Source: Sphingomonas sp. GM_Shp_1
Lineage (GTDB): Bacteria > Pseudomonadota > Alphaproteobacteria > Sphingomonadales > Sphingomonadaceae
Length of the DNA: 64,000 bases
Assembly (NCBI RefSeq): GCF_026540895.1
Contig: NZ_JALNUR010000014.1
Location: 21,168 to 85,167, forward strand
Direction of reading: 5' to 3'
Part shown: positions 25,944-34,137 of the stretch, piece by piece
Layout of the letters: every line of letters begins with the position of its first letter
Numbering within the stretch: the first letter of the stretch is position 1
Position numbers and translations under genes: made by a program
The notes under the pieces: generated by a model
The model's database searches: none
The model's input: the letters and a program-made list of their open reading frames with translations, nothing else
Told to the model about the DNA's origin: nothing

Positions 25944-27371
25944 CTATTCGTTCAGCCAGCCGCCGGTAAATCCTGCCCGTTGCAATCCCCGCCGCAGATG
26001 CGGGTTCCGTCGCATCGTCTTCCAGATCAGGCCGGTCCGCTGATTCTCGATCATCGCGACGATCGGCCCCTGGTCGATGCCCAGATAATCCTTGTCGACC
26101 CAACCGACGCCGGGGACGATCTCGCCGTGCTTCAGCGGCTCGGGCGGGTTGGTCAGCGTCGGGTTGAAGGCGTCGAGGAAGCCGTATTTGCCGTAAATGG
26201 CCTGGCCATAGCGGTCGTGCATCGTCCGTATGGCGGGAACGACGATATCGGGCGCGAAGGCGATGGAGGCCGCCGCCGCCGTGGGGGCGAGCGTCCCGTC
26301 GTCGCGCTCGCCCGGCCCGCGCGCCGAATAGCTGTAGAATTCGCGAGGGACGCCGTCGATCGTCTGGACGAAATCGCCCGGTCCGTCACAGGCGGTCAGC
26401 CCCCAGACATCCGCGCCATAGCCGTGCCAGCGCCCGGCATTCTCGATCGCATATTGCCGCTGGGCATGGACGGCGCGGCGGCTGTTCTCGAAATAGTCGA
26501 TGCCCTTGGCGGTCATATAGCCGTCGCGGATGCCTTTGAAATCGACCCAGACATGGCTGTACTGATGGCCGAACAGCGGCGCGAAATGCAGGTGCGGCTC
26601 GCCCCAGCGATCGCTCCAGCTCGGCTCGAACCGGCTCGACCAGGCCTGCCATGTGCCCTCGGGCAGCGGATGGGTGGGGGAGCCCAGCGCCAGCAGATAG
26701 AGCAGCATCCCCTCGTTATAGATGTTCCAGTCGGACCTGATGAACCCCGTCTCCGGGTGCCAGCCCATCGACAGCAGCGGCGCGCGCGGGGTTATCCAGG
26801 TCCAGTCGACCGCGGCGTAGATCCGGTCCGCCAGCGTACGGATGCGCGCCTCGTCGGGATGATCGCCGTCGAACCAGCTTTGCGCGAACAGCACGCCGCC
26901 CAGCAACAGCGCTGTGTCGACCGTCGACAACTCGCACCGGGCGAAGCGCTGGCCCTTGGTCACGCCCAGGAAATGGTAGAAGAAGCCCTTGTAACCGCTG
27001 AACCCCGTCTCGCCCGGCCCCTGCGGCGCGTCGGCGAAGAATTGCAGGGTGGCCAGCGTCCGCACGCGCGCCTCCTCCCGCGTGATCCAGCCATTGACCA
27101 CGCCCACCGGATAGGCGGTCAGCGCGAAGCCCACCGCCGCGATCGAGGCGAAGGACGGCGTCGGCCAGCGATCGGGGGCGAGGCCGGTCTCCGCATCGGT
27201 GGTTTCCCAGAAGAAGCGGAAGGTGCGCTCCTGAAGATCGCGGATCAGGTCGGGCTGGGGCGGCGGAATGATGCGCGGAGGGCGAACCCGCTCCCCCATT
27301 CCGGTGCAGCCCGTCGCCAGCGCGGCCAGGCTCAGCCCGCCCAGGGTCAGGACGCGGCGACGATCGTACAT
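25944..27371 (-). CDS. Glucoamylase-family (GH144-like) lipoprotein hydrolase
   Basis: A 475-residue protein of the Glycoamylase Pfam type (COG5368), related to GH144 endo-beta-1,2-glucanases. The N-terminus combines an RRR motif with a lipobox (LAALATGC), suggesting a Tat-exported lipoprotein. The helical-barrel catalytic region shows RTFRFFWETTDAETGLAPDR, FYHFLGVTKGQRF, ELSTVDTALLLGG and WNIYNEGMLLYLLALGSP. It lies 69 bases downstream of an Oar-like TonB receptor and probably hydrolyses the glucan that the receptor imports. Beta-1,2-glucan as substrate is inferred from family resemblance only. Confidence 0.82.
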   Translation of the reverse strand: MYDRRRVLTLGGLSLAALATGCTGMGERVRPPRIIPPPQPDLIRDLQERTFRFFWETTDAETGLAPDRWPTPSFASIAAVGFALTAYPVGVVNGWITREEARVRTLATLQFFADAPQGPGETGFSGYKGFFYHFLGVTKGQRFARCELSTVDTALLLGGVLFAQSWFDGDHPDEARIRTLADRIYAAVDWTWITPRAPLLSMGWHPETGFIRSDWNIYNEGMLLYLLALGSPTHPLPEGTWQAWSSRFEPSWSDRWGEPHLHFAPLFGHQYSHVWVDFKGIRDGYMTAKGIDYFENSRRAVHAQRQYAIENAGRWHGYGADVWGLTACDGPGDFVQTIDGVPREFYSYSARGPGERDDGTLAPTAAAASIAFAPDIVVPAIRTMHDRYGQAIYGKYGFLDAFNPTLTNPPEPLKHGEIVPGVGWVDKDYLGIDQGPIVAMIENQRTGLIWKTMRRNPHLRRGLQRAGFTGGWLNE

Positions 27372-27439
27372 GGTCTCTCCTCGCTTCGGTCCGGGATGGG
27401 CCGGACCGGGGCCTGTGCGGCACCCGGCCCGGTCGATCG

Positions 27440-30379
27440 TCAGAAGCGATAGCCGACCCGGAACTGCACCCGGCGGGGCAGGGTGATCAGCTCACGCGGC
27501 AATTGCGTCAGCGGGTCGGTGGCATTGGTGAAGTCGTCGAACCCGCCGAAGTTCTTGCTGTTGAACGCATTGAGCAGGTCGACCGCGAGATTGAGCTTGT
27601 GGCCGGCGAAAATCTCGATGTCGTTCTGCAACGTCATGTTGACCTCGCAGAAGGCGGCGATGCCCTTGATGCAGTTCTTGGGCGGATAGACGGTATAGAC
27701 CTGCACCTGGCTGGGCGTGCTGCCCCGCGTCTCGTCGGTGACTTGGTACGCGCTGCCGCTGCCCAGCGTGGTGATGGTCGAGAATTTGAAGCCCAGCGGC
27801 AGGTCGACGATCCCCGACAGGACCAGCCGGTGCCGCTCGTCGCCGGGGCGCGGGCGATAGCCATAGGCCTCGGGCGTGGCATATTGCAGGCTGAACAGGT
27901 CGTTGCCGTTCTGCTCGCCCTTCGACAGCGTATAGGCCAGGTTGAAGCCCCAGCCCGAGCTTTGCGTATAATTCTTGTCGAGGGTGAAGAAGAGCGCCTT
28001 GTAGCGCGTCTTCAGCCCGTCATAGCCGATCAGCACGTTGGAGAAGCCCGCATTGCGCGTCGGGCTGCCGTCTCCGACATTGCAGCAGGTGCCGTCGGCG
28101 TTCCGGGTGGCGAACAGATGCGTATAGCCGTTGCGCCCCGCGACATAGCTGCCGCTCAGGCTCGCCTGGAAGATGCCGATCCGCTGGCGCACGCCCAGGG
28201 TGAACTGGTCGGTAACGGGCGGGCGGGCGTTGTTCTTCACCGCGAACAGCTCGGGCTGGCCGGTCTGCGCATTGGCGATCAGCGAAAGCAGGCCGTCGCG
28301 CGTCAGGTAGCGGTCGTTCCACACCACGGTCGGCGTGCCATCCGCGCGCGGGCGACCGTCGCGCGAGAAGAAGAGCTGGCCATAGGCATATTGCAGGCGG
28401 AATTGCTCATCCAGCGTGTTGTTGAACACGTTGCGGTCGTAATAGCGGCCATAGCCGCCGAACAGCACCGTGCTCTGATCCCCCTTGAAGTCATAGGAGA
28501 AGCCGGCACGCGGCTGGAACGCGCCCAGGAAGGGCGGGCGGTTGGTCCCGTCGGTGATATAGTCGGTGGGATTGAAATAGGAGGTCTGCGGCAACTGGCG
28601 CAGCAGCGCGGCGGCGGCGTCCGGCGTGCGATAGTTGTTGTTGAACAGATTGCTCTCATAATCCCAGCGCAGGCCGACATTGACCTGCAACTTGTCGGTC
28701 ACGTCCCAGTCGTCCTGGAGATACAGGCCGACCTGCGAGTTGGACGCGGCGATGCGCGGGTTGCCGATGCCGATCTGCGCGGTCGCCGGGAACGAGAAAT
28801 CCAGCCCGTTGGTCGGATCGTTGCGGAAATCGTAGAAGGGCTGGACGAAGAAGTTCTTCAGGAACGTATAGTCCTGGAAGGCGAAGCGGACGCCACCCTT
28901 TATGACGTGGTTGTCGATCCCGGTCCAGGTCAGGTCGTTGCGCAGCGTGTAGCTCGCCTGGCTGATCCGCTGCGTGCTTTCCTTGCCGCCGAAGCGGATC
29001 ACGCCCTGATAGTTGAACGTGCTGCTGTTCGGATCGAGCGAGGTCGGGTTGTAGGTATAGTTCAGATAGCTGGCGTTGAATTCGTTGATGAAGCTGTCGC
29101 CGCGATAGGTCCAGCGATAGATATAGGTGTCGACGTTGTTCTTCTTGTTCAGCGCGTTGGAATAGGCGTTGGTCGACGCCCCGCCAAAGCCGGTGATGTC
29201 GGTTTCCACGCGCTTGCTGACGATCAGGTCGAAGGTCTGGCGATCGTCGGGGACGAAGGTCAGCTTGCCGAAATAGAAGTCGCCGCGGAACGGGCTGACG
29301 AACGCGCCCTCATACTGGCCGAAGCGCGCGACGTTTTCGGGCGTGCGATTCTGGAGGCGGACGTTGAACGCGCGATTCTGGTCGTTGCCCTCATAGGCGG
29401 CGAAGAAGAACAGCTTGTCCTTGATGATCGGGCCGCCCAGCGAGATGCCATATTGCTTGCGCTCGAAGGCGGGCTTGGGCAGCCCGGCCTGCTTCACGAA
29501 ATAATCGGTCGAGGACAGGTTGCGGTCGGTATATTGGGCGAAGGCCTCGCCATGGAATTCATTGGTGCCCGACTTGGTCGTCGCGGTGATGATCGCGGCG
29601 CCGGCCTGTTCATACTCGGCCTTGTAATTCTGGGTCAGCACGCGGAATTCGCCGACCGCCAGCTGGCCGAAGGGATTGCCGCGGCTGTCTTCCTGGCCCG
29701 CGACGCCGCTGTCGAGCACGTTGTTCTTGTAGCTGACGCCGTCGATGAAGACGTTGACCTGCCCGGCGGGCGAGGCGCCCGAGGAGAAGCTCTTGTCGGT
29801 CTCGCTGTCATTATAGCGGACGCCGGGGGCGAGCGCGGCGAAGCTCAGGAAGTTGCGGTCGGTCTGTGGCAGGGTGCGGATCTGCTCCTGCGAGATGTTG
29901 GTGGCGATTTCGCTGGTCTTGGTTTCGACCAGTCGGCCACCGGTCACGACGATTTCACCGCCCTCGACATTGCTGCCGCCGCCGCCGGCGATGTCCGCCG
30001 TATCCGCTCCGCCGGGCTGGGCGGCGGTGCCGATCGTCAGGTCGAGCGTCGCCGACTGGCCGATCGCGACGACCACGACCTGCGTGACGGTCTCACCCGA
30101 GGTCGCCGTCGCGGTGATGCGATACTGGCCGGGACGCAGGCCGCCGAGCACATAGTTGCCCTGTGCGTCCGCGATCTGGCGGAAGGTCTGGTTGGTGCCG
30201 GTATTGACGGCGGCGATCTGCGCGCCTCCGGCAGGGGTGCCGTCCGCGCCGCGCACCTGCCCACGCACCTGCGCGGTGGTGGTCTGAGCGGCGGCGGGGG
30301 CGACCAGCATCGTCGCGCTGCCCAGGATCGTGGAGGTCACCAGCGTCGCACGCAGCGCAGCCGTCATCATCGTCTTCAT
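27440..30379 (-). CDS. TonB-dependent receptor with N-terminal carboxypeptidase-like domain (Oar-like)
   Basis: A ~979-residue outer-membrane receptor. The start at 30379 (MKTMMTAALRATLV) has GGGGAA six bases upstream; the frame extends to 30547 without homology. The signal peptide ends near VAPAAAQ. A carboxypeptidase-regulatory-like beta domain follows (RGQVRGADGTPAGGAQIAAV, QGNYVLGGLRPGQYRI), then plug (VNVFIDGVSYKNN, RGNPFGQLAVGEFRVLTQNY) and a barrel ending RVQFRVGYRF. It heads an operon with the glucan hydrolase. A LacI-type palindrome in its upstream region suggests sugar-responsive control. Confidence 0.92.
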   Translation of the reverse strand: MKTMMTAALRATLVTSTILGSATMLVAPAAAQTTTAQVRGQVRGADGTPAGGAQIAAVNTGTNQTFRQIADAQGNYVLGGLRPGQYRITATATSGETVTQVVVVAIGQSATLDLTIGTAAQPGGADTADIAGGGGSNVEGGEIVVTGGRLVETKTSEIATNISQEQIRTLPQTDRNFLSFAALAPGVRYNDSETDKSFSSGASPAGQVNVFIDGVSYKNNVLDSGVAGQEDSRGNPFGQLAVGEFRVLTQNYKAEYEQAGAAIITATTKSGTNEFHGEAFAQYTDRNLSSTDYFVKQAGLPKPAFERKQYGISLGGPIIKDKLFFFAAYEGNDQNRAFNVRLQNRTPENVARFGQYEGAFVSPFRGDFYFGKLTFVPDDRQTFDLIVSKRVETDITGFGGASTNAYSNALNKKNNVDTYIYRWTYRGDSFINEFNASYLNYTYNPTSLDPNSSTFNYQGVIRFGGKESTQRISQASYTLRNDLTWTGIDNHVIKGGVRFAFQDYTFLKNFFVQPFYDFRNDPTNGLDFSFPATAQIGIGNPRIAASNSQVGLYLQDDWDVTDKLQVNVGLRWDYESNLFNNNYRTPDAAAALLRQLPQTSYFNPTDYITDGTNRPPFLGAFQPRAGFSYDFKGDQSTVLFGGYGRYYDRNVFNNTLDEQFRLQYAYGQLFFSRDGRPRADGTPTVVWNDRYLTRDGLLSLIANAQTGQPELFAVKNNARPPVTDQFTLGVRQRIGIFQASLSGSYVAGRNGYTHLFATRNADGTCCNVGDGSPTRNAGFSNVLIGYDGLKTRYKALFFTLDKNYTQSSGWGFNLAYTLSKGEQNGNDLFSLQYATPEAYGYRPRPGDERHRLVLSGIVDLPLGFKFSTITTLGSGSAYQVTDETRGSTPSQVQVYTVYPPKNCIKGIAAFCEVNMTLQNDIEIFAGHKLNLAVDLLNAFNSKNFGGFDDFTNATDPLTQLPRELITLPRRVQFRVGYRF

Positions 30380-30742
30380 GTCTGTTCCCCATATGCCGAC
30401 GGCTGAGATGCTGCGTCCCGCGCCGGTCCATGTTTTCTGGTACCGGACCCGGAACGGGTTCCCGCGACGCGAAGGGCGCGCGGGGCGGGTCGGCTGGGGA
30501 GGAAAGGGCGACCCGCCATCGGGCCGCCCGGCATCCTCTCCTGGCACGGAGCCCGCCGGCTCCTGATGCCCGATCCCGGCCTGTGCCGACCGATCATCGT
30601 GACATGCCGGTCATCTAGTCCGAACGCCACGAAGGGCTCAAGCGCCCCTTCATGGTACCGGTTACAAAGCCCGGCGGGTGTGACTTTCGAGCAACGGGTA
30701 TGGCGGTGGCAATGGGTCCGAAAACCGCGCTAAAAGGAGGGC
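30380..30742. promoter_or_regulatory. Upstream region of Oar-like receptor / enoyl-CoA hydratase
   Basis: This 363-base divergent spacer holds the receptor promoter and regulatory palindromes. A GC-rich inverted pair (CGGGAACCCG-like around 30448-30470) is also present. I see no gene. Confidence 0.5.
30653..30666 (-). promoter_or_regulatory. LacI-type operator candidate
   Basis: TGGTACCGGTTACA is an imperfect 14-base palindrome around a central CCGG, typical of LacI/GalR-family sites. TGGTACCGG recurs at 30438-30446, 59 bases before the receptor start. No LacI gene is in the window. Confidence 0.5.
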
Positions 30743-31510
30743 ATGACTGTGGAAATTCGCCGTGACGGACCCGTCGCGATCCTAACGCTACGGAATGGCC
30801 CAAATAATCATTTGGGGCTGGGAACCATTTCCGAACTGGCGGGTGCGTTCGATGCCGCCGATGCCGATCCCGATATCCGCGCGATCCTGCTGCGATCCGA
30901 GGGTCGGGTATTTTGCGCCGGAGCCGATCTGGTCAACGCCAATCCGGTCGCCGATCCCCTGCCGCAGGGGGAGCGCAGCCCCTTCTACATGGCGGCGGCG
31001 CGGCTGTTCGGGGTGGCGACGCCCGTGGTCGCGGCGGTGCAGGGGGCGGCGGTCGGGGCCGGACTGGGGCTGGCGCTCGTCGCGGATTTCCGCATCGCCG
31101 CGCCCGAGGCGCGGTTCGTGGCGAACTTCGTCGCGCTGGGGCTGCATCCGGGCTTCGGCATTTCGGCGGTGCTGGAACGGGTGATCGGGCGACAGCGGGC
31201 GGCGATGATGCTGCTGACCGGTCGGCGAATCCGGGGCGAAGAGGCCGAGCGCTGGGGGCTCGTGGACCAGCTCGTACCCGGCGACGCGCTGTACGACACT
31301 GCACTGGCCCTGGCGCATGAGATCGCGGCGGGGGCTCCGCTGGCGGTGGCAGCGACCCGGCGGACGCTTCGCGGCGATCTGCGCGCGCTGGTCGAGGCGG
31401 CGACGGATCACGAACTGGCCGAACAGGCGAAGCTGATGCGGACCGAGGATTTCGCCGAGGGCGTGCGCGCCGTGAGCGAACGACGGCCGGGGCGGTTCGT
31501 GGGGCGGTGA
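30743..31510 (+). CDS. Enoyl-CoA hydratase/isomerase family protein
   Basis: A 255-residue crotonase-fold protein. The oxyanion-hole motifs are FCAGADLVNANP and AAVQGAAVGAGLGLALVADF; HPGFGISAVLERVIG carries the position of the first catalytic acid, but the second Glu/Asp context is not typical, so the exact reaction (hydration, isomerisation or hydrolysis) is open. AGGAGG lies just before the ATG. It is divergent from the Oar-like receptor. A composite repeat follows. Confidence 0.88.
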   Translation: MTVEIRRDGPVAILTLRNGPNNHLGLGTISELAGAFDAADADPDIRAILLRSEGRVFCAGADLVNANPVADPLPQGERSPFYMAAARLFGVATPVVAAVQGAAVGAGLGLALVADFRIAAPEARFVANFVALGLHPGFGISAVLERVIGRQRAAMMLLTGRRIRGEEAERWGLVDQLVPGDALYDTALALAHEIAAGAPLAVAATRRTLRGDLRALVEAATDHELAEQAKLMRTEDFAEGVRAVSERRPGRFVGR

Positions 31511-31560
31511 GGGGTGGCCTTTCCCTAAGGTCAGAGCGACATTCCGATATGCCCTTCTTA

Positions 31561-31756
31561 TCCCTCGCCCCTCATAGAGGGGAGAGGGTTGCGCAGACTT
31601 GGCCTTTGCGCGAGCAAAGGCTTAGTCGGAGCTGGGTGAGGGGTGAGCGCGCGGAGCGCGCGCGAGCCTTCGGCTCGCTCGACCCCTCACCCAAGCTACG
31701 CTAGCCAGCAGGCTGGCAAGCTCCGCTAACCCTCTCCCCTGTCCAGGGGAGAGGGA
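31561..31756. repeat. Composite inverted-repeat element
   Basis: CCCCTCATAGAGGGGAGAGG at the left and CCTCTCCCCTGTCCAGGGGA at the right form the outer arms; GGTGAGGGGTGAGC / GACCCCTCACCC and GAGCGCGCGCGAGCC lie inside. It belongs to the same broad class as the E2-embedded element. Confidence 0.8.
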
Positions 31757-31784
31757 AAAGGGGGTAGCATGAATGTCGATTGGC

Positions 31785-31809
31785 CTTCGACTTCGCTCAG
31801 GCTGAACGG
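31785..31809 (+). repeat. Single arm of the TTCGCTCAG element
   Basis: CTTCGACTTCGCTCAGGCTG followed by AACGG matches the arms at 23690-23755, here without an inverted partner. Confidence 0.65.
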
Positions 31810-31845
31810 AGATTGGGAAAACGGGGGGCGTCGGAACACCCGGCC

Positions 31846-32067
31846 TTATCCCTGGCGCTTGGCCAAGTCCGTCTTGCGCGCGGGCAGGGCCGCCAGGATC
31901 GCCTGGCGTTCCTCGGCGGGCTTGGCGCTCCAGTTGGAGATTTCGCGGATCGTCCGCGCGCAGCCCAGGCACCAGCCCGTCGCCTTGTCCATCGTACAGA
32001 CATTGACGCAGGGGCTGGCCAGACTCGGCGGCTGGGGTTCGACGAAGCTGATGATGTCGAGCGACAT
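31846..32067 (-). CDS. DUF1289-family small cysteine protein
   Basis: A 73-residue protein with the DUF1289 signature: SPCVNVCTMDKATGWCLGCA, then RTIREISNWSAKPAEERQAI and a closing LPAR. The four cysteines (CxxxC...CxxC) suggest metal or Fe-S binding. Function unknown. It follows the DEAD-box helicase gene by 7 bases on the same strand, so the two are probably co-transcribed. Confidence 0.85.
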   Translation of the reverse strand: MSLDIISFVEPQPPSLASPCVNVCTMDKATGWCLGCARTIREISNWSAKPAEERQAILAALPARKTDLAKRQG

Positions 32068-32074
32068 GATCGGG

Positions 32075-33478
32075 TTACAGACCGAACGAGACTTTCAGGA
32101 AGTCCGGGATCGGGCCGTTCCAGCCATTGTCCTCCGCCACCTCTTCGCCGCCTGACCGGCGACGGTCGCGGCGCGGAGCCTCGGCACGGGGCGCGCGCGG
32201 TTCCTCGAACCGGGGCTCCTCGCGACGCGGGCGCGGCGGGCGGGCGCGGGGTTCCTCCACCACGACTTCGGCCTGGGGCGCGGGAGCCTCCGCCTCGGTC
32301 GGGCGCGCGCTCCGGTCGCGACGCGAACGGCGGGCCGGGCGTTCCTCTTCGGCGGGGGCGGGAAGTTCGAGCCGGTCGATCGTCTGGCCGGTCAGCTTCT
32401 CGATATTGTCGAGATTCTCCGCATCGTCGGGTGCGACGAAGGTATAGGCGATCCCGGTCGCACCGCCACGTCCGGTCCGGCCGATGCGGTGGACATAATC
32501 ATCCGGGTGCCAGGGCGCGTCGAAGTTGAACACATGGCTGACGCCCTTGATGTCCAGCCCGCGCGCCGCGACGTCGGAGGCGACCAGGATGTTGACCTCG
32601 CCGCGCTTGAACAGTTCCAGCTCGGCCAGTCGCTGTGGCTGTTCCATGTCGCCATGGATCTCGCCCGAACGGAAGCCATGCTGCTTGAGCGACTTGTTCA
32701 GCTCGCGCACCGTCGTCTTGCGGTTGCAGAAGATGATCGCGGTGCGCACCTCTTCCTGCTGGAGCAGCTGGCGCAGGCGCTTGCGCTTCTCGAACGACTG
32801 GGCCGCGACGGGCACGACCCATTGCTTGATGTTGATATTGGTTGAGGCGGGACGTGCCACCTCGATCGTCTTGGGATTGTCCAGGAACTTGTCGGCCAGC
32901 TTCTTGATCGGCGGCGGCATGGTCGCGGAGAAGAGCAGGGTCTGGCGCTGCGACGGCAGCTTGGTGCAGATTTCCTCGATATCGGGGATGAACCCCATGT
33001 CGAGCATCCGGTCCGCCTCGTCGATGACCAGCATCGAACAGCCGGTCAGCAGGATGTTGCCCCGCTGGAACAGGTCCATCAACCGGCCCGGCGTCGCGAT
33101 CAGCACGTCGACGCCCTTTTCCAGCGCCTTGATCTGGTCGCCCATCGACACGCCGCCGATCAGCAGAGCCATCGAAAGCTTGTGGTTGGCGCCGTATTTC
33201 TCGAAATTCTCGGCGACCTGCGCGGCGAGTTCGCGGGTCGGCTCCAGGATCAGGCTGCGCGGCATACGCGCGCGGCTGCGTCCGTGCGCCAGGATGTCGA
33301 TCATCGGCAGCACGAAGGACGCGGTCTTGCCCGTGCCCGTCTGCGCGATGCCGATGATGTCGCGCATCATCAGCACGGACGGGATGGCGGAGGCCTGAAT
33401 CGGCGTCGGCTCGGTATAGCCGGCGTCGTTGACCGTCTTCAGGAGTTCGTCGGAGAGGCCGAGATCGGCAAAGCTCAT
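32075..33478 (-). CDS. DEAD-box RNA helicase (RhlE-like)
   Basis: A 467-residue ATP-dependent RNA helicase. In order: Q motif (GYTEPTPIQASAIP), Walker A AQTGTGKT, PTRELAAQ, TPGRLMD, DEAD (LVIDEADRMLDMGF), SAT (LLFSATMPPP), then ARGLDIKGVSHVFNFDAP and HRIGRTGRGG. The core ends near residue 370. The tail is an Arg/Glu/Pro-rich disordered extension (RPPRPRREEPRFEEPRAPRA) likely to bind RNA. Probable roles are ribosome assembly or RNA decay at low temperature, inferred from family. Confidence 0.95.
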   Translation of the reverse strand: MSFADLGLSDELLKTVNDAGYTEPTPIQASAIPSVLMMRDIIGIAQTGTGKTASFVLPMIDILAHGRSRARMPRSLILEPTRELAAQVAENFEKYGANHKLSMALLIGGVSMGDQIKALEKGVDVLIATPGRLMDLFQRGNILLTGCSMLVIDEADRMLDMGFIPDIEEICTKLPSQRQTLLFSATMPPPIKKLADKFLDNPKTIEVARPASTNINIKQWVVPVAAQSFEKRKRLRQLLQQEEVRTAIIFCNRKTTVRELNKSLKQHGFRSGEIHGDMEQPQRLAELELFKRGEVNILVASDVAARGLDIKGVSHVFNFDAPWHPDDYVHRIGRTGRGGATGIAYTFVAPDDAENLDNIEKLTGQTIDRLELPAPAEEERPARRSRRDRSARPTEAEAPAPQAEVVVEEPRARPPRPRREEPRFEEPRAPRAEAPRRDRRRSGGEEVAEDNGWNGPIPDFLKVSFGL

Positions 33479-33623
33479 GCAGTTTTCCGAGATATGGCGG
33501 GATGGGAATCGCCCCGCGCTCGCCCAGCAGCGATCCGGCGCTTGCGGATTCGGCGATAAAAGTCAAGGTTTCTCCCGAATCGGGAGCATCCGGGCGACGC
33601 GATTTGGCGTGCGGGCCGCCCGG

Positions 33624-34070
33624 TCAGGGGATCGGCGTAAGCGCGCGGAATTTCTGGATATCGCAGGTCCGACCGGCGCGGGTGCGGATGGGATCGCGGT
33701 CCGCGCAAATCTGTCCGTCGGGGCCGGGGCGGATATAGAAGCTGGAATAATAATCGATCTGGCGACAGGCGCGGGCCAGCTTGGCGCGTACCCGCTTGCC
33801 GCCGGTCAGGACGATATCGACCGTCCCGTCCTCGCCCGGCAGGGCCCCGGCCAGTTGCTGCGCGGGAATGCAGCGGGGGCCTTTGCGCTCCTTCCAGCGG
33901 GTCGGGGCGATCGGGCGGATCGCCGTGCGCGGCACCCGGATCACGACCCGTTCGCGCAGGATCACCTGGGCATATTGCACTTGCGCAGGCGCATCCGCCG
34001 CCCCCAGCAAGGCGGGCGTCGTCAGCGTCATCGACGCGATGGCGGCGAGGTTTCGATAGCGGCGCAACAT
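33624..34070 (-). CDS. Hypothetical periplasmic protein
   Basis: A 148-residue protein with a signal peptide (LAAIASMTLTTPALLGAADA) and three cysteines after the signal region (GPRCIP, LARACRQI, GRTCDIQK) plus a fourth in QICADRD. The repeated Arg-rich beta-strand pattern (VILRERVVIRVPRTAIRP) suggests a small beta-rich secreted protein. I do not recognise a named family. It is divergent from the FAD-linked oxidase, 67 bases away. Confidence 0.65.
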   Translation of the reverse strand: MLRRYRNLAAIASMTLTTPALLGAADAPAQVQYAQVILRERVVIRVPRTAIRPIAPTRWKERKGPRCIPAQQLAGALPGEDGTVDIVLTGGKRVRAKLARACRQIDYYSSFYIRPGPDGQICADRDPIRTRAGRTCDIQKFRALTPIP

Positions 34071-34137
34071 GTCAGCAGGAGCCCTTCATAAGCCCCATCG
34101 TTGAACGCTTTATGAACCTGTCCTAGTCGCATTCGCC

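Noticed and set aside
27503..30406. Plus-strand frame of 967 residues opposite the Oar-like receptor
   Set aside because: Shadow frame; the receptor on the other strand has all expected domains.
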